Notes under the pieces: model-generated
Database searches by the model: none
What the model saw: the letters and a program-made list of their open reading frames with translations, nothing else
What the model was told of the DNA's origin: nothing
NCBI GenBank assembly: GCA_910586725.1
Contig: CAJUJL010000051.1
Location: forward strand, 1 to 17,457
From: an uncultured Lachnospiraceae bacterium
Lineage (GTDB): Bacteria > Bacillota > Clostridia > Lachnospirales > Lachnospiraceae
Direction of reading: 5' to 3'
DNA: 17,457 bases
Part shown: in pieces, positions 7,236 through 14,370 of the stretch
Position numbering within the stretch: the stretch's first letter is position 1
Layout of the letters: every line of letters starts with the position of its first letter
Made by a program: the position numbers and the translations under genes

Positions 7236-7334
7236 ATGGCGATTGAAAAAGTGAGATCTTATTTTCAGAAGCATGGAATCGAAGACCGTATCCGGGAATG
7301 GGTGGATGTCTGTAAAGGATATGGGGACGCATAA
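7236..7334 (+). pseudogene. 5' stub of a YbaK-like aminoacyl-tRNA deacylase gene
   Basis: A strong ribosome site, GAGGAGG, is followed by ATG and 32 codons starting MAIEKVRSYFQKHGIEDRIR. This closely resembles, from memory, the N-terminus of Clostridial YbaK/ProX-type proteins, which hydrolyse mischarged Cys- or Ala-tRNA(Pro) and are normally about 160 residues long. After about residue 22 the resemblance stops and a TAA follows ten codons later. No continuation is visible in the other frames before the blaI promoter. I read this as a gene whose body has been lost, probably by deletion, leaving a translatable stub. The stop codon lies in the loop of a GGGGAC/GTCCCC palindrome. Alternatively it is a genuine small protein in the helicase operon, 29 bases downstream. 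Confidence 0.55.
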
Positions 7335-7353
7335 AGCCTGTCCCCCTTATATC
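7318..7353 (+). repeat. GGGGAC/GTCCCC palindrome, terminator-like or REP-like
   Basis: GGGGAC (7323-7328) pairs with GTCCCC (7340-7345) around an 11-base loop. The stem extends outward with GATAT (7318-7322) and ATATC (7349-7353) past a 3-base bulge. It ends the helicase transcription unit but has no U-run, so termination is uncertain. GGGGAC...GTCCCC palindromes occur as dispersed repeats in various bacterial genomes; only one copy is in this window. Confidence 0.45.
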
Positions 7354-7364
7354 TCATTTCTGTA

Positions 7365-7393
7365 TTGACATATGGGTCTACACGTTGTAAACT
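7365..7393 (+). promoter_or_regulatory. Promoter of the blaI/M56 operon
   Basis: A perfect TTGACA (7365-7370) is followed after 17 bases by TAAACT (7388-7393). The expected start is near 7400, about 60 bases before the blaI ATG. The left operator box fills most of the spacer. Confidence 0.75.
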
Positions 7394-7420
7394 AAATTTG
7401 GGGTTTACAATGTGTAGACC
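7375..7420. promoter_or_regulatory. Twin BlaI-type operator boxes in an 18-bp-arm inverted repeat
   Basis: GGTCTACACGTTGTAAAC (7375-7392) and GTTTACAATGTGTAGACC (7403-7420) are inverted copies with one mismatch, around a 10-base centre. Each arm is itself dyad-symmetric, TACACGTTGTA (7379-7389) and TACAATGTGTA (7406-7416), matching the TACA-n-TGTA form of BlaI/MecI operators. Box centres are 27 bp apart. One box covers the promoter spacer and the other the start of transcription, so autorepression by the adjacent BlaI is the simple reading. Confidence 0.75.
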
Positions 7421-7460
7421 TTTTGCGTGCAAGAAATAGTGGATACAGGAGGAATTACAG

Positions 7461-7826
7461 ATGGCAGAATACAAGCTGGGAGAGGCGGAAATGCAGTTTG
7501 CCGAGTTTATATGGGAGAATGAGCCGATTACATCGGGCGAGCTGGTGAAGCTGTGTGAGGAAAAATTAAGCTGGAAAAAGTCCACGACGCATACGGTTCT
7601 GCGGAGAATCTGCGATAAGGGGATTTTTGAAAACAGTGGCGGTCAGGTCAGATCGCTTGTCAGTAAAGAAGAATTTTTTGCGGGTCAGAGTGAAGTTTTT
7701 GTTGAAAAAACGTTTCACGGTTCTCTGCCCCGGTTTCTGGCGGCATTTACATCCCGCAGAAAAATATCAGAAAAAGAAATCCAGGAGATTTTAAAAATCA
7801 TCGAAGACAATCAGATTAAGTCATAA
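7461..7826 (+). CDS. blaI: BlaI/MecI/CopY-family transcriptional repressor
   Basis: A 121-residue cytoplasmic winged-helix repressor. The N-terminal DNA-binding domain (about 1-70) includes the recognition helix KKSTTHTVLRRICDKG (39-54). A short dimerisation region follows, where FHGSLPRFLAAF (85-96) matches the family's conserved segment close to the protease-sensitive site. Family members bind TACA/TGTA dyads as dimers and are inactivated through a partner M56 metalloprotease. The ribosome site AGGAGGA fixes the start. The M56 gene begins 12 bases downstream and two matching operator boxes lie upstream, so regulator, sensor and operator are all present. The inducing signal is not evident: no beta-lactamase or penicillin-binding protein gene is in the window. 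Confidence 0.92.
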   Translation: MAEYKLGEAEMQFAEFIWENEPITSGELVKLCEEKLSWKKSTTHTVLRRICDKGIFENSGGQVRSLVSKEEFFAGQSEVFVEKTFHGSLPRFLAAFTSRRKISEKEIQEILKIIEDNQIKS

Positions 7827-7838
7827 GGAGGGCTGCTT

Positions 7839-10268
7839 ATGGAAAATTTATGGATTTACGGCGCTTTTTTGCAGGTTTTAAATATGAGCATTACGGCTGG
7901 CATTGTAATCTGCGGGGTTTTTCTGATTCGTATATTGCTGAAAAAGGCGCCTAAGATTTTCAGTTATCTTTTGTGGGGCGTTGTGTTGTTTCGCCTGTTG
8001 TGCCCGTTGGCGCCTGTAACGTCCGTCTCTGCCTTTCGGCCATGGAATGCTTCTGTCGATGAAGCCGGAAGAATGGAATTTGTCCGGACGATTCGAAGCG
8101 CAGGTGACGTAGGATTCCATCCGGCGGCTTCCGGGGATGCAAAACAACCGGAAGCGGATTTGCCAAAAGAAGAAAGCCAAAGAGCCAGTCTGCAAAACGG
8201 CACGTTTGATTGGAAAGAATTTGCGGCACAGACGGGAAGCGTGCTCTGGCTGGCCGGAGCCTTCGCTGTAGCGGGATTTGGCGTTGTCAGGTATCTGCGC
8301 CTGAAAAAGAAGTTAAATGGAGCGCGCCGGATCAAAGACAATCTGTATTTATCGGATTGTATTGATACGCCTTTTACGATAGGAGTTATAAGCCCGAGGA
8401 TTTATCTGCCGTTTTTTTTGTCGGAACAGGAAGAGACTTTTGTTATTTTACATGAACAGACGCATATCCGCAGAAAGGATCCGTTTTTAAAACTTCTGGC
8501 CTTTTTTGCGCTGGCGCTTCACTGGTTTAATCCTCTGGTCTGGATTGCTTTTTATGAGGCGGAGAAAGACATGGAAATGGCATGTGACGAAGCAGTGATT
8601 AAGAAAATGAAAGAAGACGTACGTGCGGAATACTCCAAAACGCTTTTGTGTCTTGCCGCAGGGAAGAGGATTGCGCCCCGGATACCAATTGCTTTTGGGG
8701 AGAGCGATACAAAAAGCAGAGTCAGAAATATCATGCGCTGCAAAAGACCGGCCGTTGCAATGGCCGGAGCGGCTTTTGTTCTGGTCTTATGCTGCGTGGC
8801 GCTTTTGGGTACAAACCCGGGACAGAAAACAGGAAGCGGCGTCAAAGCGTTTGCTTCCGATACGGAAGCGTTTGGTGAGAAGGATGAGAAGCTTGCCGAA
8901 TTTGTCAACGGTTGGGCCAGGGCATTTTGCTCCAGGGACGCAGATGCAATTGTGAGCATGAGTGCAAAAGAGGCGCAAAAGGCGCTGCGGGAAGCGCAGC
9001 TTTTGGATGAGTCCAAAGAAGGCCGGACGTTTGGTCATGAAAGCCCGTGGCCCATCAATCCGGAAACGGATTATCGGATTGCGGGCATGACGGAGAACGG
9101 GGCGCAGATTTTGTATTACGCATGGACGCAAGAACCTCATGTAGTTGTCTGGAGGGAAACGCTGGAATTTGTCCAAAAAGAAGAAGGTTGGCTGGTTCAA
9201 TCAGAGCGGCTGGAAATTCTGGATCATATCGATTCGGGAGAAGCCTATCAAAGGGCATATCCTTTCGGTATTTCGGATACGCCGATGGATTATCGGAAAG
9301 GAGACATGGCAAAAAAGCTGCAAACGTATGCGAAGCTGTCATCCACGTGGATCAATTCCATTTTGTCAGATCCCGAACAGGCGGCGCTGTATTTGTTAAA
9401 TATTGCGGAACATGGTGCGGATACAGACGCCGTCATCCAAAAGTCCGGCGCTGCGGTGGTGAAATTACGGTTTTCGGACGGTTATGAGACGATGGTTGGC
9501 ATGGTGCGCACAGATTTTGCGGGAGAAGGAGAAGATCAAAGCGGCATATGGATTCTGGGAGATTATGAAGAGGACTTGCAGGGAAATAAGCCGGAAAATA
9601 ATATGTTGTATGCGGGCGATTTGTTTGCGGGGCAGTATGTAGAAGCCGGCGGCTATTATGATAAGGAACAGGGAGAGAGGGTTTTGTATTCGACGGAAGC
9701 GGATATAACTCATGACGGAATACCGGACAGAATAGAATTGGTTCTTGGAACAGAGGATATGGACACGCCGGCGGTAGAATTGATAGAGGGAATTACAAAT
9801 GCTTATTTGAAGGCTTATCGGGGCATAGGCGAAGGAGCGTTTGAAGAAGAGGCGTTTTATGTCAGCGGTGAAGTCGGCAGCAGCCATGCGGCAAACGGTC
9901 AGATCGGGCTTTTGAAAAAAGACGGATTGGATTATCTGCTGGTGAGCAGCATGTATTCCATTGCAGGACAAAGTGAATACAGTTATGCGGTATTTTATCT
10001 GGATACGGATTTAAAGGCGGCTGTCTGCGCAGAACAGGATTTTATTACATTTGTTTCAGATTCGCAAGAAACTTCCGGGAATACGCAGCCAGACCCCAAA
10101 GATGTGCTGCCTGATTTTAGGGATAAATTGGATCACTGGCTTTCAGATGGGATTTTACTGGTGTCCTGCGATGTGTTCGATACGCCGGAGGTCTGCATTT
10201 CCGGGCAGAATGGGGAATATCCTGCGCAGGATTATTACAACCGGGTGTGGAAACGGTTTTTAAAATAA
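7839..10268 (+). CDS. M56 (BlaR1-type) membrane metalloprotease with a large unfamiliar extracytoplasmic region
   Basis: An 809-residue integral membrane protein. Transmembrane segments lie at about 11-33, 41-60, 131-152, 217-235 and 304-324. The zinc protease motif HEQTH (205-209) is followed by ALHWFNPLVW and EKDMEMACDEAV (242-253), the usual M56 core. This domain should transmit a signal that leads to BlaI inactivation. Beyond 325 there are about 480 further residues, predicted outside the cell. They do not show the SxxK-type penicillin-sensor domain of BlaR1. Instead 345-450 look NTF2-like (VNGWARAFCSRDADAIVSMS), and around 622-633 there is a Ca-loop-like DITHDGIPDRIE. The start follows AAGGAGGGCTGCTT. 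It lies 12 bases after blaI and 24 before the NudC-like gene. The ligand is unknown. Confidence 0.88.
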   Translation: MENLWIYGAFLQVLNMSITAGIVICGVFLIRILLKKAPKIFSYLLWGVVLFRLLCPLAPVTSVSAFRPWNASVDEAGRMEFVRTIRSAGDVGFHPAASGDAKQPEADLPKEESQRASLQNGTFDWKEFAAQTGSVLWLAGAFAVAGFGVVRYLRLKKKLNGARRIKDNLYLSDCIDTPFTIGVISPRIYLPFFLSEQEETFVILHEQTHIRRKDPFLKLLAFFALALHWFNPLVWIAFYEAEKDMEMACDEAVIKKMKEDVRAEYSKTLLCLAAGKRIAPRIPIAFGESDTKSRVRNIMRCKRPAVAMAGAAFVLVLCCVALLGTNPGQKTGSGVKAFASDTEAFGEKDEKLAEFVNGWARAFCSRDADAIVSMSAKEAQKALREAQLLDESKEGRTFGHESPWPINPETDYRIAGMTENGAQILYYAWTQEPHVVVWRETLEFVQKEEGWLVQSERLEILDHIDSGEAYQRAYPFGISDTPMDYRKGDMAKKLQTYAKLSSTWINSILSDPEQAALYLLNIAEHGADTDAVIQKSGAAVVKLRFSDGYETMVGMVRTDFAGEGEDQSGIWILGDYEEDLQGNKPENNMLYAGDLFAGQYVEAGGYYDKEQGERVLYSTEADITHDGIPDRIELVLGTEDMDTPAVELIEGITNAYLKAYRGIGEGAFEEEAFYVSGEVGSSHAANGQIGLLKKDGLDYLLVSSMYSIAGQSEYSYAVFYLDTDLKAAVCAEQDFITFVSDSQETSGNTQPDPKDVLPDFRDKLDHWLSDGILLVSCDVFDTPEVCISGQNGEYPAQDYYNRVWKRFLK

Positions 10269-10292
10269 GAAGAAAAGAGTACGGGAGGATTT

Positions 10293-11141
10293 ATGATACA
10301 GGATATTGCGCCGCATCGTTATGATCCGGCTTATCGGGCGCCGAAAGTAAAAGAGGGCGATAAAGTGTTGATTTACCGGGAAAATGGGTTGTTATGCCAT
10401 ATGGAAGAAAATGAGATAGAATACGTTTCCGTAAAGGAAATTGCAGAAATTTATCCCGATATTGACAAAGAGGCCATTTTTTTATTCCGCATAGACGGTC
10501 AGAATTATTTTACATTGCAGCATGCGGCGGAATGCGATTTCAAGGGCTTTGCGTTTGTTTCCAAAGATACGCTTCGGGCAGTCAGGCCCATTTGGCGGGC
10601 GTTTGCCGGAATTACGGGGTTTCAAATACATAACTGGTACGACCAAAACCGCTATTGCGGTTTCTGTAAAACGAAGCTGCTGCATGTGCAGGAAGAACGG
10701 GCGTTAAAGTGCCCGAGTTGCGGAAGAATTCTTTACCCGCAGATTTGTCCGAGCATTATTGCGGGAATTATCAACGGAGATCAGATTTTATTGACGAAAT
10801 ATACGAAGGGACACAGTAATTTCAGAAAATACGCGCTTGTGGCGGGCTATGTGGAAGTGGGTGAAAGTCTGGAAGATGCGCTGCGCCGTGAAGTCATGGA
10901 GGAAGTGGGACTGTCTGTGAAAAATATCCGTTATTACAAAAGCCAGCCCTGGTCGTTTACAAATGCCCTTCTGGTGGGATTTTTCTGCGATGTGGACAAA
11001 GATGCGGACATTAAGATGGATCAAACGGAGCTGTCGGAAGCGGAATGGTTTCACAGGGATTCCATTCCCATGGAACGGTCAGAGTCTGAAATCAGCCTGA
11101 CGGGAGAAATGATTGATGCATTTATAAAGAAACAGATCTAA
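10293..11141 (+). CDS. nudC: NudC-like NADH pyrophosphatase (Nudix hydrolase with zinc ribbon)
   Basis: A 282-residue cytoplasmic enzyme expected to split NAD(H) into NMN(H) and AMP; E. coli NudC also removes NAD caps from RNA 5' ends. A zinc ribbon is formed by C122-x2-C125 and C140-x2-C143. The Nudix box occupies 185-207 and has all required residues: G185, E191, R199-E200, E203-E204 and G206. It is followed by SQPW (217-220), the motif that marks the NADH-pyrophosphatase subgroup. The ATG follows GGGAGGATTT. It begins 24 bases after the M56 gene with no terminator between, so it probably shares the BlaI-controlled transcript, an unusual setting for this housekeeping-type enzyme. An N-terminal domain precedes the ribbon as in other NudC proteins. 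Confidence 0.92.
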   Translation: MIQDIAPHRYDPAYRAPKVKEGDKVLIYRENGLLCHMEENEIEYVSVKEIAEIYPDIDKEAIFLFRIDGQNYFTLQHAAECDFKGFAFVSKDTLRAVRPIWRAFAGITGFQIHNWYDQNRYCGFCKTKLLHVQEERALKCPSCGRILYPQICPSIIAGIINGDQILLTKYTKGHSNFRKYALVAGYVEVGESLEDALRREVMEEVGLSVKNIRYYKSQPWSFTNALLVGFFCDVDKDADIKMDQTELSEAEWFHRDSIPMERSESEISLTGEMIDAFIKKQI

Positions 11142-11181
11142 AATATATGAAAAAAAGGTAGCAGATAATCTGTTTTGGGGG

Positions 11182-11229
11182 TATACTAGAAAGAACAGCA
11201 TGTGAAAGGGAAGATTCGTTGCTTCCTTT
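11182..11229 (+). promoter_or_regulatory. Possible lepB promoter and leader hairpin
   Basis: TATACT (11182-11187) could be a -10 element, but the -35 at the expected distance is poor. Downstream, AAAGGGAAG (11205-11213) can pair with CTTCCTTT (11222-11229), leaving one bulged G, in the lepB leader. There is no U-run, so this is not an obvious terminator. Confidence 0.3.
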
Positions 11230-11273
11230 ATGCGCAGACAAGCGTGCAAGAATAAGGAAAGGACAAAAAGCAG

Positions 11274-11843
11274 ATGTCAGAAGAAAGTGCGATGCAAAAA
11301 AGACGGGAAGAGGAGTCTGTGATCAAAGAAGCGCTTAGCTGGGTTATTACAATTGCATTGGCCGTTGTGGCGGCGTTATTTATCAAAAATTACGTTATTA
11401 TCAATGCAAACATCCCTTCCGGTTCCATGGAGAATACGATTATGACCGGCGACAGACTGTTTGGAAACCGTTTGGCTTACAGCAGGAAGACGCCGGAACG
11501 TGGGGATATAATCATATTTAAATTTCCGGATAATGAGGAAGAAAATTACGTGAAACGCGTTATTGGGCTTCCGGGGGAAACCGTGGAAATTATAGATGCG
11601 CAGATTTACATCAATGGTTCGAAGACTCCATTGGAAGAAGATTATCTGAAAGAAGCGTGGACGGTAGCTACCGGACCTTATTATTTTGAGGTGCCCGAGG
11701 ATTCGTATCTTGTTTTGGGGGATAACAGAAATAATTCCTGGGATGCAAGATATTGGGACAATACTTATGTGACAAGTGAAAAAATTCTTGGAAAAGCGGT
11801 ATTTCGCTATTATCCGATTGGAGAGGCGGGTTCATTGTATTAA
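11274..11843 (+). CDS. lepB: Signal peptidase I
   Basis: A 189-residue membrane enzyme that removes signal peptides from exported proteins. It has a charged cytoplasmic N-terminus, one transmembrane helix (about 22-40), and an S26 peptidase domain outside. The nucleophile is S51 in PSGSMENT and the general base is K94 in NYVKRVIGLPGE. The conserved LGDNRNNSWDAR block lies at about 151-162. The length and single-helix layout are typical of Firmicute SipS-type enzymes. AAGGAAAGGA about nine bases upstream supports the start; a second ATG six codons later is possible. It leads a tight three-gene run: the cation transporter begins two bases after its stop. Confidence 0.95.
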   Translation: MSEESAMQKRREEESVIKEALSWVITIALAVVAALFIKNYVIINANIPSGSMENTIMTGDRLFGNRLAYSRKTPERGDIIIFKFPDNEEENYVKRVIGLPGETVEIIDAQIYINGSKTPLEEDYLKEAWTVATGPYYFEVPEDSYLVLGDNRNNSWDARYWDNTYVTSEKILGKAVFRYYPIGEAGSLY

Positions 11844-11845
11844 AT

Positions 11846-13024
11846 ATGGGCGGTTTTTTTGAAAAGCTTTTTTTTAAAGGAGATATTTCACTGGCAAAAG
11901 AGCGTCAGATTTACGGTATGCTTTGCGGAGCGGCAGGGATCTTTTTGAATATTGCGCTGTTTTTCGGTAAACTTCTGGCTGGAAGCGTAAGTTCATCCAT
12001 TGCCATTACTGCCGATGCATTCAACAATCTTTCGGACGCCGGCTCTTCTGTCGTAACGCTGGTGGGATTTAAATTGTCAGGCACGAAGCCGGATACCAAA
12101 CATCCTTTTGGACATGGAAGAATCGAATATGTGTCGGGATTGATTGTCTCGGCGGCTATTTTAATTATGGCGTTTGAACTGGTGAGCAGTTCGGTAGATA
12201 AAATCATACATCCGGTGGAGACAGAGTTTCACATTATCTCCATCTTAATTTTGGTTGTTTCAATTCTTGTAAAGCTGTTTATGGCGTATTACAATGGCAG
12301 AATTGGCAAAAGAATTGAATCGGCGGCAATGCGTGCGGCAGCTGTGGACAGCTTGAGCGACGCGCTTGCAACCGCGGTCGTACTGGCGTCCACTCTGACG
12401 GGATATTACACCGGGCTTTACGTAGACGGTTATTGCGGCGTTTTGGTTGGGTTATTCATATTTTACGCAGGCGTATCCGCGGCAAAAGAGACGTTAAATC
12501 CGCTGTTAGGGCAGCAGCCGGATAAAGAATTTGTAAGCAATGTTTATGAAACGGTAATTGCGCATGAGGAAATTATGGGAATACACGATCTTGTCGTGCA
12601 TGATTACGGACCGGGGCGGCAGATGATTTCCCTTCACGCGGAAGTTCCGGCGGAAGCTAATATCCTGGAGATTCACGATATAATTGACAGGATTGAAGAG
12701 GAGTTAAAGCAGAAGCTTTATTGCGAAGCCGTAATACATATGGATCCGATTGTGATGGATGAGAAGACCGAGCAAATGCGCAAAAAAGTAATGGATATGG
12801 TAAGCGGTATGGGAGAAGGGTTCTCTATGCATGATTTTCGCATGGTGCCGGGCAAGTCGCATACAAATTTGATTTTTGACGTTGTGGCGCCTTTTGCGTG
12901 TAAGAAAAGCGATGCGGAGATTATTTCAGAATTGCAGCAGAAAGCATCGGAGGACTTGGAGGAATCTTGTTTTCTAAAAATACAGATTGACCGGGCATAT
13001 TGTAAATTTGAGGTGAGTTCATGA
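11846..13024 (+). CDS. Cation diffusion facilitator, probably Mn-type, with tandem cytoplasmic domains
   Basis: A 392-residue metal exporter with six predicted transmembrane segments within residues about 24-212. The transport-site residues read NxxxD in TM2 (N60, D64 of FNNLSD) and DxxxD in TM5 (D168, D172 of VDSLSD). Zinc exporters normally carry a histidine at the TM5 position, whereas this N-D/D-D pattern is associated with manganese exporters such as MntE. KHPFGHGRIEY (85-95) is the usual loop motif. The cytoplasmic part appears twice: 226-302 and 308-384 both follow an alpha-beta-beta-alpha-beta plan. The start is two bases after lepB with only a distant GAGAGGCGGG upstream, so translational coupling is likely. 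It overlaps the glycosyltransferase by four bases (ATGA). Confidence 0.9.
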   Translation: MGGFFEKLFFKGDISLAKERQIYGMLCGAAGIFLNIALFFGKLLAGSVSSSIAITADAFNNLSDAGSSVVTLVGFKLSGTKPDTKHPFGHGRIEYVSGLIVSAAILIMAFELVSSSVDKIIHPVETEFHIISILILVVSILVKLFMAYYNGRIGKRIESAAMRAAAVDSLSDALATAVVLASTLTGYYTGLYVDGYCGVLVGLFIFYAGVSAAKETLNPLLGQQPDKEFVSNVYETVIAHEEIMGIHDLVVHDYGPGRQMISLHAEVPAEANILEIHDIIDRIEEELKQKLYCEAVIHMDPIVMDEKTEQMRKKVMDMVSGMGEGFSMHDFRMVPGKSHTNLIFDVVAPFACKKSDAEIISELQQKASEDLEESCFLKIQIDRAYCKFEVSS

Positions 13025-14250
13025 CAAAAACACTGTTATTTATCGGGGGAATATACGACACGATAGATTTGTTTATCGCGGCTTTTTCTGAAGCGTTTCG
13101 CAAGCTGGGATGCGTCTGTCATGTGATTGACGTGCGGCAGAAAGAAGAGGCGATGCAGATATTAAAAGAAATTTTAGAAGAGGAGCGCATAAGCGGCGTC
13201 GTTACCTTTAACAATATCGGCTATAATCTTTCGTTTTCGGAAGGGAGAAGTATATGGGAAGAAATGAAAATTCCCTATTTGAATATTCTGATGGACCATC
13301 CGTTTCATTATGCGCAGCCGCTGAAGCATGCGCCGGATACGTCTGTTGTTTTTTGTACGGACCGTAATCACACCGCGTTTTTGAAACGTTTTTATCCGCA
13401 TTTAAAAAAAGTGGATTTTATGCCGCATGCGGGCATGGAAGCGGATATAAGCGGATTTACGGAAGCCGGCCGATGCTGTTTGTGTCCGGATGATTGCATC
13501 GCGCATCATCCCGGTATCAAAGAGCGTCCGATCGAGGCGCTTTATGCGGGAGGGCTGTCAAAATATGTTGCGGAAGGACTGGTGCCGGATTTGGGTGAAA
13601 TCCGGGAGTTTGACGCCTTTGCGCTGACGCAGGACGTGCTTTTTGAACTGATGCGGCATCCCGAAAAAACGACAGAAGAGGCGATTGAAGAATATTTAAA
13701 ATCTGACTCGAAAAATTATACGGACAGAGAATTGAATCATTGGATTACCGAGCTTCGGTTCTTAGACTCCTATGCGACGTCCTTTTACCGTGAACAGTCG
13801 GTGCGCATTTTGGTAGAGAACGGCATAAAAGTGACGGTTTTTGGCGGTGGATGGGATCAGTGCGATTGGGCGGAGAATCCAAATTTTATCTATGGGGGGA
13901 AGGTTCTGGCGCCGCAGGTTTTGGAGCTGATGAATCACAGTAAAATTGTTTTAAATACGATGACCTGGTATAAAGACGGAATCCATGACCGTATCATCAA
14001 TGGAATGCTGGCGGAGTCGGTTGTCGTTACGGATGAATCGCAGTATCTGAATGAAACATTTTTCAAACAAAGCCAGACGCTTCTCGCATATCAGCTGCCC
14101 CGAATACAGGAGCTGCCGGATTTGGTAAAAGAGCTTTTGCAATCGCCGAAGAAAATGGAAGAAATAGCGCGTAACGGCTATGAATTTGCAAAAGCGCATC
14201 ACACGTGGCTTCAGAGAGCGCGGTATATATTGGACAATTATTTTTCATAG
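13021..14250 (+). CDS. CgeB-like GT-B glycosyltransferase
   Basis: A 409-residue soluble protein. Residues about 1-180 look like the N-terminal Rossmann half of CgeB/DUF3880-type glycosyltransferases (LLFIGGIYD; IPYLNILMDHPFH). Residues about 265-409 resemble the C-terminal glycosyltransferase half: VTVFGGGWD, then a run ending HDRIINGMLAESVVVTDE that matches the nucleotide-sugar-binding side. It should transfer a sugar from a nucleotide donor; the acceptor is unknown. Family members act in spore-coat decoration, flagellin glycosylation and cell-wall sugars. A flagellin gene lies 1.7 kb away, but on a different transcript. An unusual cysteine/histidine patch, RCCLCPDDCIAHH (151-163), sits between the halves. 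It overlaps the cation transporter by ATGA and ends at the convergent hairpin. Confidence 0.75.
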   Translation: MTKTLLFIGGIYDTIDLFIAAFSEAFRKLGCVCHVIDVRQKEEAMQILKEILEEERISGVVTFNNIGYNLSFSEGRSIWEEMKIPYLNILMDHPFHYAQPLKHAPDTSVVFCTDRNHTAFLKRFYPHLKKVDFMPHAGMEADISGFTEAGRCCLCPDDCIAHHPGIKERPIEALYAGGLSKYVAEGLVPDLGEIREFDAFALTQDVLFELMRHPEKTTEEAIEEYLKSDSKNYTDRELNHWITELRFLDSYATSFYREQSVRILVENGIKVTVFGGGWDQCDWAENPNFIYGGKVLAPQVLELMNHSKIVLNTMTWYKDGIHDRIINGMLAESVVVTDESQYLNETFFKQSQTLLAYQLPRIQELPDLVKELLQSPKKMEEIARNGYEFAKAHHTWLQRARYILDNYFS

Positions 14251-14350
14251 AAAAAGACTGCTGCAAAATGCGGCCGATATGCGGTAAATATACGGGCCCG
14301 TGCGGGCTGATTGCTATTTCGCATATACGGCTGCTGTTTTGCGGCAGTCT
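14251..14350. terminator. Long convergent hairpin between the glycosyltransferase and fliD
   Basis: Arms 14255-14283 and 14320-14350 form a stem of about 29 pairs, beginning AGACTGC/GCAGTCT and GCAAAA/TTTTGC and closing with ATATGCG/CGCATAT. It has two single-base bulges and an inner GCCC/GGGC mini-hairpin at 14296-14307. Read leftward it ends in UUUUU (14251-14255), a normal intrinsic terminator for the fliD-like gene. Read rightward it has no U-run, but in that RNA its imperfect positions are G-U wobbles. It fills almost all of the 120 bases between two converging genes. Confidence 0.7.
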
Positions 14351-14370
14351 CGTATTGTTCTGGAGCTCTG

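Noticed and set aside
7265..7585. Leftward open frame of 106 codons across the blaI promoter and gene start
   Set aside because: It runs antisense through the operators, promoter and start of blaI, has no ribosome site and matches no family I know; it is a by-product of the other strand.
8820..10268. Penicillin-sensor domain in the M56 protein
   Set aside because: I could not find the SxxK/SxN/KTG motif series in the C-terminal region.
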